7,984 bases of DNA from the NCBI GenBank assembly GCA_039184055.1, contig JBCDBH010000278.1, forward strand, positions 1-7,984. The letters are read 5' to 3'. This document shows, piece after piece, positions 1 through 6,922 of the stretch. Both the position numbers and the translations under genes were made by a program. Origin of the DNA: JBCDBH01 sp039184055 (GTDB lineage: Bacteria; Acidobacteriota; Thermoanaerobaculia; Multivoradales; J023). Every line of letters begins with the position of its first letter. Position 1 is the first letter of the stretch. The notes under the pieces are model-generated. The model was not told where the DNA came from, ran no database searches, and was given only the letters and a program-made list of their open reading frames with translations.

Positions 1-659
1 AGTACCGCGACCGAGAAACCGCCACACACCAGACCCCAAAACCAATAGGGCAAAAATAGGGCCTGGGCCATCTGACCGACGTCCGACGGCATCGGTCCTT
101 GCGCGGTCTGCGCGGTAGGGGTGAACAAATAATCACCCCGGGAGAACACCGCCAGGGAAAGCTGCACGGCGACGAAGATCAACACCAGCTGGAGAATCCG
201 TGGCGACGCCCAGGCGATTACCGCGCCCCCGAGCCCGATCACCACCATCACGAAGACGACGCTGAACCAGCCACGCACCACCAGCACCAAGAAGATCGAC
301 AACGCCACCACGGTGAGGGTCAGGGTCCAGCGCGCGCCCTGCATGGTGCGGCCGAAGACGAAGAAGAGCGCGGCGACCACCGCCGGCCCCACCAAGCCAC
401 CCGCCGCGACCACGGCACGCGCCAAGCGATTGTCGGCGATCCGTGAGAACGCCACACCCGAACCATCGGGCGCCATCATGAAGCGCTCGAACGAGCCACC
501 GACCATCCACGCCGCGACGCCGTGCCCGAGCTCGTGCGCCAGGGTCGACAAGAGCAGCAGCGGATACGACACCATGCGGCCACCGGGCACCACGTAGAGC
601 AGAGCGGTCACGATCACGCTGGCCAAGAGCACCAGCCGGGCTTCGTTACTTTCAACCAT
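1..659 (-). CDS. M50B-like membrane metallopeptidase, C-terminus cut by window edge
   Basis: The leftward frame opens at ATG 659 and stays open to the window edge, giving 219 residues with no stop. It is hydrophobic, with likely membrane segments near residues 7-24, 32-54, 82-103, 112-130, 132-150, 154-172 and 203-219. The second segment carries the zinc-protease motif HELGH at residues 42-46 (H42, E43, H46). GGLVGP lies at 87-92. A late 'PSDVGQMAQALFLPYW' stretch places Asp193 where the third zinc ligand of M50B-like proteins is expected. This composition fits the M50B-like branch of the site-2-protease superfamily, which would cleave or bind substrates in or near the inner membrane; the substrate is unknown. 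It starts 8 nt after the glycosyltransferase stop with only a weak GAG-type ribosome site, so translational coupling is likely. Family confidence is good, but activity and physiological role are inference. Confidence 0.85.
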   Translation of the reverse strand, partial: MVESNEARLVLLASVIVTALLYVVPGGRMVSYPLLLLSTLAHELGHGVAAWMVGGSFERFMMAPDGSGVAFSRIADNRLARAVVAAGGLVGPAVVAALFFVFGRTMQGARWTLTLTVVALSIFLVLVVRGWFSVVFVMVVIGLGGAVIAWASPRILQLVLIFVAVQLSLAVFSRGDYLFTPTAQTAQGPMPSDVGQMAQALFLPYWFWGLVCGGFSVAV

Positions 660-667
660 GTGTCGTC

Positions 668-2266
668 TCAGCCATCCTCGGTCGATCTTCGATAACCCTG
701 AATGCGGTTTTGACTCGCGTCGTCGTCGAGCGTCAGCGGCCACCAGCCCGCGTCGCGGAGCGCCGCGAAGAGCGGTCGGTCGACCTGCCATGGCAGCGAG
801 GTGCGTCGGTCGCCATAGTTACGCACCACCACCCACACGGTTGCGTGATCGGGAAGCGCACCGAGCTCGGCGACGAGCTGGCTGGCCTCGGCTTCGAGCG
901 CCGGGAGATCTTCCACCAGGGTCAGAGGGTCGGACCACCCTGGATGCTGGTCGGTGCTCGGTGGGTACGACCGCACCACGACCTCGCTCGCCTGCTGGCG
1001 TACATAGTACTCGGTGATCAATCGTCGAACCCCGGTGGTGACCACGACGTCGTCGTCTTCGGCGTGGGTGGTCAACCACGTGGCGGTGTCGACAAAGCTC
1101 GTGTTCACGGGATGAACCGCCGTGGCGAGCAAGCGATGGCTCGCACCGAGCACCAAGACCGTCATCACCACCGCCGCCACCGTGCGTCCACGCCACGACC
1201 CGGCCCACCATGCGCCGATGGCGACCGCGAGCACCAGCACCACGACTCCGATCACGTAGACGTCGTGACGTCCGGGCTGAAAGATCACCCGACCGGCGCG
1301 GGTGATCGCCCACGGCACCAGGATCAGGATCCACCACGGCACGACGACAAACGCCAAGGGTCGAAGCCAGCCACGGGCCCGCGCCACCACGACCGCGCCG
1401 ACCATGGCCACGGCCTGGGCGAGCAAGGCGAGCAAGCGCAGCACCTCGGGGGTCGGCGGGTGAGCCAGCTCGCGCATCAGGAGGTGATAACCAGCGCCGA
1501 ACAGGGTCAGCTCGAAGACCGGTGGCAACGCCTCGAACGCCGGGAAGATCCGATAGAACTGCTCCACCGACCAGGCGGCGCCGCTCTCACGCAGATGCGG
1601 CAGGGTGAAGAGCACGTAGGGCAGAAACGCTAAGCCGGCCACGCCGACCGCCACCACCCCACGGATCCGACTCGGCCATCCACGGCTCGCGAAGACCACC
1701 AGCAGACCACACGCCATGATCAGGAACATGCCGTAGAAATGGCTGTAGCAGGCCAAGATCAGCGTCAGCGACAACGCTGCCCAATCGATGATCCGATCGT
1801 GCTCGATCGCCCGCCATGCGCACCCGATCGCGACGAGCACGGCGAGCACCAAAAACGGATACACCCGGGCCTCGCGACTGATGAAGACGTGAAGGGGATG
1901 GATGGCGATGAGACACGCCGCCACCCACGCCACCTTGGCGTCGAAAAGACGCCGGCCGAGCACGAATACCATCGGTACCGCCAGGACCCCGGCCAGCGCG
2001 CTCGGCAGCCTCATGACGAACGGCGCATCGCCGAACCACTGCATCCACAGGCCGAGCGCGCCGTAATAGAGCGGTGGTGTCGGTTCGAGGGTGAGCGCGG
2101 CGCTCGGGCCACGGTCGACGATCAGACGGGCGAAATACCATGTCGCCGCCTCGTCTTCCCACAGCAGGAAGCGATCGAGACCGGTCAGCCGGAGCGCGAG
2201 GGCGCCGAGGGTGAGGCCGGTGAGCCACCACCATGTCGATGCCACGCGCCCGGGAGTATCGGCCAT
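668..2266 (-). CDS. Family 39-like (PMT_2/ArnT-type) polytopic membrane glycosyltransferase
   Basis: This 532-residue protein is an integral-membrane glycosyltransferase of the PMT_2/GT39-like, GT-C fold class. Such enzymes use lipid-linked sugars on the periplasmic side to modify proteins or lipid/glycan carriers. The first membrane segment (about 11-28) is followed by WEDEA (36-40), where acidic residues of the first periplasmic loop are catalytic in this class. EPTPPLYY (61-68) and the SREARVYPF stretch (130-138) are further hallmarks. Roughly ten or more hydrophobic segments follow, and the last ~145 residues (388-532) form a soluble, probably periplasmic, domain beginning 'NTSFVDTATWL'. 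ATG 2266 lies 6 nt after the tatD stop, with GAGG formed across that stop and the gap. This supports the start and implies co-transcription. Donor and acceptor cannot be deduced. A role in lipid or surface-glycan modification is possible but not shown. Confidence 0.88.
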   Translation of the reverse strand: MADTPGRVASTWWWLTGLTLGALALRLTGLDRFLLWEDEAATWYFARLIVDRGPSAALTLEPTPPLYYGALGLWMQWFGDAPFVMRLPSALAGVLAVPMVFVLGRRLFDAKVAWVAACLIAIHPLHVFISREARVYPFLVLAVLVAIGCAWRAIEHDRIIDWAALSLTLILACYSHFYGMFLIMACGLLVVFASRGWPSRIRGVVAVGVAGLAFLPYVLFTLPHLRESGAAWSVEQFYRIFPAFEALPPVFELTLFGAGYHLLMRELAHPPTPEVLRLLALLAQAVAMVGAVVVARARGWLRPLAFVVVPWWILILVPWAITRAGRVIFQPGRHDVYVIGVVVLVLAVAIGAWWAGSWRGRTVAAVVMTVLVLGASHRLLATAVHPVNTSFVDTATWLTTHAEDDDVVVTTGVRRLITEYYVRQQASEVVVRSYPPSTDQHPGWSDPLTLVEDLPALEAEASQLVAELGALPDHATVWVVVRNYGDRRTSLPWQVDRPLFAALRDAGWWPLTLDDDASQNRIQGYRRSTEDG

Positions 2267-2272
2267 GGGGCC

Positions 2273-3061
2273 TCAGGCGTCGGCCGGAGCGGCTCTGTCG
2301 AAGAGACGGAAGAAATTGTCGGAGGTTCGATCGGCGACCATCTGTGGCGTCGAGCCGAGCTCGCTGGCCAGCCGGTCGAGCACCTCGACGACATACGCCG
2401 GTCGGTTCGGCTTGCCACGATAGGGCACCGGCGCCAGATACGGCGTGTCGGTCTCGACCAGGAGTCGTGACTCGGGCGTCCGCGGAATGACCTCACGGAC
2501 ATTGTCGGCGCGTGGAAAGGTGATCATGCCCGACAGACCGAGATAGAAGCCTCGATCGAGCAGCTCCGAGCCCATCGCCGCGCCACCCGCGAAGGAATGG
2601 AAATCGCCACGGAGATTCTTGAACTCGGGCTCGCGAACCACCTCGAGCATCTCGTCGTTGCTGTCGCGGTTGTGCACCACCACCGGGAGATCGAGCTCGA
2701 GCGCCAGTCGCCATTGATCGCGCAGGGCACGGAATTGCGCCTCGCGTGGCGAGTTGTCGTAGAAGAAGTCGAGACCACACTCCCCCACCGCGACCACGCC
2801 CGGCGCGCCGAGCAGATCGCGCAACCGAGCAACATCTTCCTCGCCACGCCACTTCTTCGCGGCGTGCGGGTGCACGCCGAGCGCGCACCACACGTCGTCA
2901 TGACGCTCACACAGCGCCAGCAGCCGATCGACATCGTCGAGATCGACCGCTGGCACCATGAAGCCCCGCACACCACGCTCGCGCGCGTCGTCGAGGGCGC
3001 GCTCACACTCCTCGGGTGGGAGTGATTGCAGGTGGCAATGCGAGTCGATGACCCCGATCAC
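2273..3061 (-). CDS. TatD family metal-dependent hydrolase (putative 3'-5' deoxyribonuclease)
   Basis: This 262-residue protein has the usual TatD-family length and a complete amidohydrolase-type metal site. DSHCH gives H8 and H10, VGECGLD gives E94, VVVHNRD gives H130, GDFHSF gives H155, and VETDTPYLAP gives D205. GVHPH (62-66) and the closing 'NFFRLF' segment are also typical. Characterised relatives are Mg-dependent 3'-5' exonucleases acting on single-stranded DNA or RNA, proposed to help in repair of oxidative damage and nucleic-acid turnover; here that activity is inferred. The start codon is GTG at 3061, overlapping the metG stop as GTGA, and the conserved 'IDSHCH' begins only five residues in, so no other start is sensible. 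No Shine-Dalgarno is evident, which fits re-initiation by ribosomes finishing metG. Which E. coli paralogue (TatD, YcfH or YjjV) it matches cannot be settled by eye. The metG neighbourhood resembles the YabD/YcfH type. Confidence 0.93.
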   Translation of the reverse strand: MIGVIDSHCHLQSLPPEECERALDDARERGVRGFMVPAVDLDDVDRLLALCERHDDVWCALGVHPHAAKKWRGEEDVARLRDLLGAPGVVAVGECGLDFFYDNSPREAQFRALRDQWRLALELDLPVVVHNRDSNDEMLEVVREPEFKNLRGDFHSFAGGAAMGSELLDRGFYLGLSGMITFPRADNVREVIPRTPESRLLVETDTPYLAPVPYRGKPNRPAYVVEVLDRLASELGSTPQMVADRTSDNFFRLFDRAAPADA

Positions 3062-5013
3062 TTGACCCGGGTCCCGTTCGGCACCGGGACCGACGGCTGC
3101 AGGACGACCGGCTTGCCATCCGCCTCGGCGGCCAACACCATACCGTTCGATTCGATGCCCATCAGCTTGGCCGGCGCGAGATTGGCGACCACGATCACCT
3201 GTCGACCGACCAGCTCGTCGGGAGCGTAGGCCTTGGCGATTCCGGCGATGACGGTGCGTGACTCGACCTCACCGATGTCGACGGTGAGCTTGAGCAGCTT
3301 GCTCGATTTCTTGACCTTCTCCGCCGCCTCAACGGTCGCCACGCGTAGCTCGACACCGGCGAAATGATCGATACCGATCCGCTCGTCGAGCGGCGTCGGC
3401 TCGCGGCGGGCTTCGACGGCGGGCGCTTCATCCTTGGCCGTCTCGTTGGTGTCTTGGCTCTCCACGTTCTTCTCCTCGGTCAAATACGCATCTTTGTCGA
3501 TGCGTGGAAACATCGGGGCGGTTTTGGGGAGCTCGACCGAAACGGGCAAACCTCCCCAGCTCAGACCGGAACGGTCGGTGACCGATTCGGCGCCGATCGC
3601 TCGCAGGACTTCCTGTGACTTCTCCGGCAGAATCGGGGTCAGCGCGGCGCTGACCAGCCGCACCGCTTCCAACGCGTTGTAGAGGATCGTCGCGACTTGC
3701 GGCTTGGCGGTCTCGTCCTTGAGCAAACGCCAGGGCTCGTTGCTGACCAGATATTGGCTGGTCTCGCTGAGCAGACGCCACAGGGCATCGAGCGCCTTTT
3801 GAAAACGCATGCCGTCCATCGCCTCGACGAACTCGGCGATCGCCCGTTCGGCGTTCGCCTGCAGCGGCATCGATTCCGGCTCGGGTGGTGTCCGGCCGTC
3901 GAAGGCGCGACGCGAGAGCGTCACCAAACGGCTGACGGTATTGCCCAGATCGTTGGCCAGGTCGCTGTTGTAGCGATCGATGAAAGCCTCGTCGGAAAAC
4001 GACGCGTCTTGCCCCAAGACCATCTCGCGCAGCACGTAATAACGCAGACTGTCGACGCCGAAACGCGCCACCAGATCGTCGGGTCGCACCACGTTGCCGA
4101 TCGACTTCGACATCTTGCGACCGTCGCGCTGCCACCAGCCGTGCGCGTAGACCGTGGTCGGCAAGGGCAGACCGGCGGACATCAAGAACGCGGGCCAGTA
4201 GACCGCGTGATGACGCAGGATGTCTTTGCCGATCAGATGCAGCCGCGTATCGCCCTCTTGCCACAGGTTCTGGTAGAGCTCGTCGTCGTCGGCGCCGTAG
4301 CCCAAGGCGCTGATGTAGTTGGTCAGCGCGTCGAGCCAGACGTAGATCGCCTGTCCCGGATGATCGGGAAACGGCAATCCCCACTCGAGACCGGCGCGGC
4401 TCACCGATAGATCGCGTAGCCCCGAGGCGACGAACGCACGCACCTCGTTGCGTCGCGAGCGTGGCTGGATCGGTGACGGATCTTGGTCGTACCACTCGAG
4501 CAGGCGATCCTGATACTTGGACAACCGGAAGTAGATGTTGTCCTCGGAGCGCCACTCACAAGGGGTTTCGTGGATCGGGCAGAGATTGCCCGGCTGCAGC
4601 AGCTCCTTCTCGGTGTAGAACATCTCACAGGCGACGCAATACCAGCCCTCGTGGCGCGCCAGGTAGAAATCGCCGGACGCGGCGATACTCGCGACGATCT
4701 TCTCCACCCCGGCGCGATGACGCGGCTCGGTGGTGCGGATGAAATCGTCATGGCTCACGCCGAGCTCTCGCCACAGCTCGTGGTAGCGGGCCACGACGCG
4801 ATCCGCCAGGGCGATCGGCGCGATGCCCTCGGCGGCGGCGGCACGCTCGATCTTCTGACCGTGCTCGTCGGTACCGGTGAGGAAGTAGGTGCGCTCGCCA
4901 CCCATGCGATGCCAACGCGCCAGGGTGTCGGCCAGCAGGGTGCTGTAGATATGGCCGATATGCGGCAGGCTGTTGACGTAGTAAATCGGTGTCGTGACGT
5001 AAAAGGTGCTCAT
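3058..5013 (-). CDS. metG: Methionyl-tRNA synthetase with C-terminal tRNA-binding domain
   Basis: A class I aminoacyl-tRNA synthetase of 651 residues that charges tRNA-Met in the cytoplasm. The Rossmann catalytic core carries HIGH at 18-21 and KMSKS at 300-304. The insertion holds a single zinc knuckle, C126-x2-C129 and C145-x2-H148, the CxxC...CPIH form known from Thermus-type enzymes. The helical anticodon-binding domain follows, with DLANDLGN at 351-358 and the anticodon-reading region around NEPW (425-428). Residues ~505-545 form an acidic, low-complexity linker. Residues ~549-651 are the OB-fold tRNA-binding/dimerisation domain ('VELRVATV', 'VVANLAPAKLMG', 'SNGMVLAA'). ATG 5013 sits directly before the conserved 'TTPIYYVN', so the start is secure, although no Shine-Dalgarno precedes it. 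The stop overlaps the tatD start by 4 nt. A 126-nt gap to hslO leaves room for its own promoter. Confidence 0.98.
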   Translation of the reverse strand: MSTFYVTTPIYYVNSLPHIGHIYSTLLADTLARWHRMGGERTYFLTGTDEHGQKIERAAAAEGIAPIALADRVVARYHELWRELGVSHDDFIRTTEPRHRAGVEKIVASIAASGDFYLARHEGWYCVACEMFYTEKELLQPGNLCPIHETPCEWRSEDNIYFRLSKYQDRLLEWYDQDPSPIQPRSRRNEVRAFVASGLRDLSVSRAGLEWGLPFPDHPGQAIYVWLDALTNYISALGYGADDDELYQNLWQEGDTRLHLIGKDILRHHAVYWPAFLMSAGLPLPTTVYAHGWWQRDGRKMSKSIGNVVRPDDLVARFGVDSLRYYVLREMVLGQDASFSDEAFIDRYNSDLANDLGNTVSRLVTLSRRAFDGRTPPEPESMPLQANAERAIAEFVEAMDGMRFQKALDALWRLLSETSQYLVSNEPWRLLKDETAKPQVATILYNALEAVRLVSAALTPILPEKSQEVLRAIGAESVTDRSGLSWGGLPVSVELPKTAPMFPRIDKDAYLTEEKNVESQDTNETAKDEAPAVEARREPTPLDERIGIDHFAGVELRVATVEAAEKVKKSSKLLKLTVDIGEVESRTVIAGIAKAYAPDELVGRQVIVVANLAPAKLMGIESNGMVLAAEADGKPVVLQPSVPVPNGTRVK

Positions 5014-5102
5014 AACCGAAAAGTGCCCATACTGGTTCGACTCGGGTGATGAAGGATGGCCTGGATGGCGGCGCCTGGCGTGCGAAGCCCGAGCGCGGTG
5101 CT

Positions 5103-5119
5103 CGCGGATCGATCTCGCG
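5103..5119. promoter_or_regulatory. Near-palindrome next to an exact TTGACA, upstream of metG
   Basis: The 126-nt gap between hslO and metG contains CGCG-GATC-GATC-T-CGCG, a palindrome interrupted by one extra base. On the leftward strand an exact TTGACA hexamer occupies 5126-5121, immediately before it, so the palindrome would fill the spacer of a sigma70-type promoter reading into metG. The hexamer 17 nt further on (GAGCAC) is a poor -10, so promoter function is doubtful. A short hairpin (CGAGC/GCTCG, loop of 5) follows near 5087-5104 without a T-tract, so it is not a convincing intrinsic terminator. Confidence 0.25.
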
Positions 5120-5121
5120 GT

Positions 5122-5150
5122 GTCAATTCACGTCTACGGTCAATTCACGT
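5122..5150. repeat. Two copies of a 12-nt direct repeat at the 3' end of hslO
   Basis: GTCAATTCACGT occurs at 5122-5133 and again, identically, at 5139-5150, a 17-nt period. The right-hand copy spans the hslO stop codon (TGA at 5142-5140) and its last codons, while the left-hand copy is non-coding. In the leftward reading each is ACGTGAATTGAC, and the downstream copy supplies most of the TTGACA hexamer upstream of metG. It may be a short tandem duplication or a pair of protein-binding sites. Confidence 0.6.
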
Positions 5151-6084
5151 TCATGCTCTCGTCGTCCGTGGAGATCGATCGCAGCTCGTCACGGTGCACG
5201 GTGAAGCGGTCGGCGCAATAGGCGCATTCGAGCTCGAAGCTACCGTCGGCGTCGACCAGATCATCGACATCGTCGTCGCTGAGCGTGCCGAGACGTTCGA
5301 GCAGCTGTCCGCGTTCGCACGGGCAGTCATAGGCCAGGTCGAGACGCTCGGTGACCTCGCTCGAGAACGAGCCCATCACCGCGGTGCGCAGCGCTTCGAC
5401 GCCACCATCGGCGAGCGCGGTGCTGACGCCGGGCAGCTCGGCGATGTTGGCCTCGAGCCGACCGAGCACCATGGCCTCGGTACCCGGTAGCGCTTCGACC
5501 ACCAGACCACCCGCCGCGGCGATGCCGTCGGGGCGTGGCAGCACGCCGACCAGCGCGGCCGAACGGATCTGCTCGCTCTGCTCGAGAAAATGCGCCAGAT
5601 CGGTACCGATCTCGCCGTTCTCGAGCGCGACCTGACTGGTGTAGCGACCTCGTGGACTATCGCGAATCACCCGGAAGACACCGCTGCCGACCGCCCAACC
5701 GATCTCGAGCTCACCGCTGGTCGGTGTCTCGACATGAGGGTCGCCGACCAAGCCACGCATGCGACCGGCGCTGTCGACCTCGGCGACGATCCGTCCGAGC
5801 GGTCCGTCACCGGCCACTTCGACGATCACGCGACCGAGGTTCTTGGTGGTAAAACGCAAGAGCAGAGCCGCCGCCGCCATGGCGCGGCCGAGCGCGACCG
5901 CCGCGATCGGTGATAGATCGAGTCGACGCCGAGCTTCTTCGAGCGGCGCGCTGACATCGACCGCCGCCCAGCGTAGATTGGCGATGTCCGCCAAACCGAG
6001 CTCGAGGCTACCGCCGGCCACGGCCGTCACCGCGGGCGCGTCGTCGTTGCGGGGGTCGTCGGGTGATTCGTTCGACACCGTCAT
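5140..6084 (-). CDS. hslO: Hsp33 redox-regulated molecular chaperone
   Basis: A 314-residue Hsp33-family protein, a cytoplasmic holdase switched on by oxidative unfolding. The redox switch is complete: CxC at C254/C256 and CxxC at C287/C290, with 31 residues between the pairs, the same spacing as E. coli Hsp33 (C232/C234 and C265/C268). The N-terminal chaperone domain shows expected stretches such as 'LGRAMAAAALL', 'GDGPLGRIVAEVDSAG' and 'GRYTSQVAL...GEIGTDLAHF'. An Asp/Pro-rich tail of about 25 residues precedes the domain and makes this protein slightly longer than the roughly 290-residue norm. The start at ATG 6084, 9 nt after the radC stop, has no Shine-Dalgarno, so a somewhat later start cannot be excluded. 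The gap to radC is too short for much of a promoter, so it is probably co-transcribed with radC. Confidence 0.96.
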   Translation of the reverse strand: MTVSNESPDDPRNDDAPAVTAVAGGSLELGLADIANLRWAAVDVSAPLEEARRRLDLSPIAAVALGRAMAAAALLLRFTTKNLGRVIVEVAGDGPLGRIVAEVDSAGRMRGLVGDPHVETPTSGELEIGWAVGSGVFRVIRDSPRGRYTSQVALENGEIGTDLAHFLEQSEQIRSAALVGVLPRPDGIAAAGGLVVEALPGTEAMVLGRLEANIAELPGVSTALADGGVEALRTAVMGSFSSEVTERLDLAYDCPCERGQLLERLGTLSDDDVDDLVDADGSFELECAYCADRFTVHRDELRSISTDDESMNVN

Positions 6085-6093
6085 GAAGGAAAG

Positions 6094-6780
6094 TTACCAC
6101 GCCCCGAGACGCCGGAGCGAGACCCAGCGGCCGGCGTCACCGAGGATCAGATGATCGACCAGACGCACGCCCACGACCTCCCCAGCGGTCGCCATGCGCT
6201 GGGTGAAAGCCAGATCTTCATGGCTCGGTGTCGGATCACCGCTCGGATGGTTGTGGAACAACACCACGCCACTGGCGTTGCGCGCCAACGCTTCTTTGAG
6301 CACCGCTCGAGGCTCGACCGCGGCGCGGTGCAGGGTGCCGCGAAAGAGCTCGGATTCTCCGAGCAGACGGTTACGGACATCGACGAAGAGCGCGCCCATC
6401 ACCTCTTGATCGAGACGGCCGTAGCGCAGCAACAGATAGCGTGCCACCGCGTCGGGCTGGTCGACCGGTCGACGCATCGGCACCCGGGCTCGCGCCAGAC
6501 GCCGACCGATCTCGCCGGCGGCCATCAGGGTGGCGCATTTGGCGTCACCCATCCCGGCGCGTCGTAGCCGTGTTTCCTCGGCGGTGGCCAACGCCATCAG
6601 ACCACCGAGATCGTCGAGCAGGGCGCGCGCCAAGCTCAACGCCGAACAGCCGCGTCGACCGGTGCGCAAGAGCACGGCGACCAATTCGACGTCGGTCAAA
6701 GCGGCGCCACCGGCACGCAGCAAGCGTTCACGGGGGCGATCTTCGCGTGGCAAGGCGGTCAGCGGGGTCGAAGTCGTCAT
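6094..6780 (-). CDS. radC: RadC family JAMM/MPN-domain protein
   Basis: A 228-residue protein of usual RadC length. An N-terminal helix-hairpin-helix-like region (about 25-95, with 'LTDVELVAVLLRTG' and 'GMGDAKCATLMAAGEI') precedes the JAB/MPN metal domain. The JAMM signature is intact: H176-x-H178, S186 and D189 in HNHPSGDPTPSHED, with E126 the probable catalytic glutamate. 'DHLILGD' near 209-215 is also typical. The family was first linked to DNA repair, but that role has not held up well for RadC. A DNA-related or peptidase/deubiquitinase-like hydrolase activity is inferred from the fold only. ATG 6780 follows a strong GAGGAG with a 6-nt spacer, the best ribosome site in the window. It is the first gene of the leftward cluster and is divergent from the ureohydrolase gene. 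An IS- or phage-associated RadC variant is unlikely given the chromosomal neighbours. Confidence 0.96.
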   Translation of the reverse strand: MTTSTPLTALPREDRPRERLLRAGGAALTDVELVAVLLRTGRRGCSALSLARALLDDLGGLMALATAEETRLRRAGMGDAKCATLMAAGEIGRRLARARVPMRRPVDQPDAVARYLLLRYGRLDQEVMGALFVDVRNRLLGESELFRGTLHRAAVEPRAVLKEALARNASGVVLFHNHPSGDPTPSHEDLAFTQRMATAGEVVGVRLVDHLILGDAGRWVSLRRLGAW

Positions 6781-6786
6781 GTCGAT

Positions 6787-6792
6787 CTCCTC
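6787..6792 (-). promoter_or_regulatory. Ribosome binding site of radC
   Basis: Leftward GAGGAG, 6 nt before ATG 6780. It is the only near-consensus Shine-Dalgarno seen in the window and fixes the radC start. The other genes in the cluster rely on weak sites or coupling. Confidence 0.75.
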
Positions 6793-6829
6793 GTCGTTTG
6801 TCGGCCCACGGATCCGTTGACAGGCCTAC

Positions 6830-6849
6830 GGTTCACAAAACGGTCAACC
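6830..6849. promoter_or_regulatory. Operator-like inverted repeat between divergent radC and ureohydrolase genes
   Basis: The arms GGTTCAC (6830-6836) and GTCAACC (6843-6849) form an inverted repeat with one mismatch in seven and a 6-nt AAAACG spacer. A third half-site-like GTTGAC lies at 6816-6821, 15 nt from the first arm's GTTCAC. On the leftward strand the right arm contributes TTGACC, and on the rightward strand 6817-6822 is an exact TTGACA, but neither has a good -10 at 16-18 nt. The location suits a regulator of one or both genes. I recognise no specific known site. Confidence 0.3.
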
Positions 6850-6908
6850 ACACCCTCGAAGACGACGTGGAGTCGCGAGATCGGACACCCATTGTGAAAA
6901 AGATCTTG

Positions 6909-6914
6909 TAGGCT
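6909..6914 (+). promoter_or_regulatory. Possible -10 element (TAGGCT) just before the ureohydrolase start
   Basis: TAGGCT lies 8 nt before ATG 6923 and resembles the TAGACT found before the kinase gene. No Shine-Dalgarno intervenes. If this is a real -10, transcription would begin at or within a couple of bases of the start codon, giving a leaderless mRNA. No acceptable -35 is visible at 16-18 nt, so this is tentative. Confidence 0.2.
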
Positions 6915-6922
6915 CGCCCGTC

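Noticed and set aside
710..1633. 307-codon rightward open frame opposite the glycosyltransferase
   Set aside because: It is His/Arg/Gln-rich with no recognisable domain and lies wholly antisense to a gene with clear family motifs. Long shadow frames are expected in high-GC coding DNA.
3428..4555. 375-codon leftward frame inside metG
   Set aside because: Out-of-frame shadow of metG with Arg/Gly-rich composition. The metG frame carries HIGH, KMSKS and the zinc knuckle.
5010..5030. Six-codon leftward mini-ORF (MGTFRL) whose stop overlaps the metG start as ATGA
   Set aside because: It could be a leader peptide coupling metG translation, but it has no ribosome site, no attenuator-like structure and no Met-rich or otherwise telling codons. 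Chance is sufficient.
5087..5104. CGAGC/GCTCG hairpin downstream of hslO as an intrinsic terminator
   Set aside because: The stem is only 5 bp and there is no T-tract on either strand, so it does not meet the usual requirements of a Rho-independent terminator.
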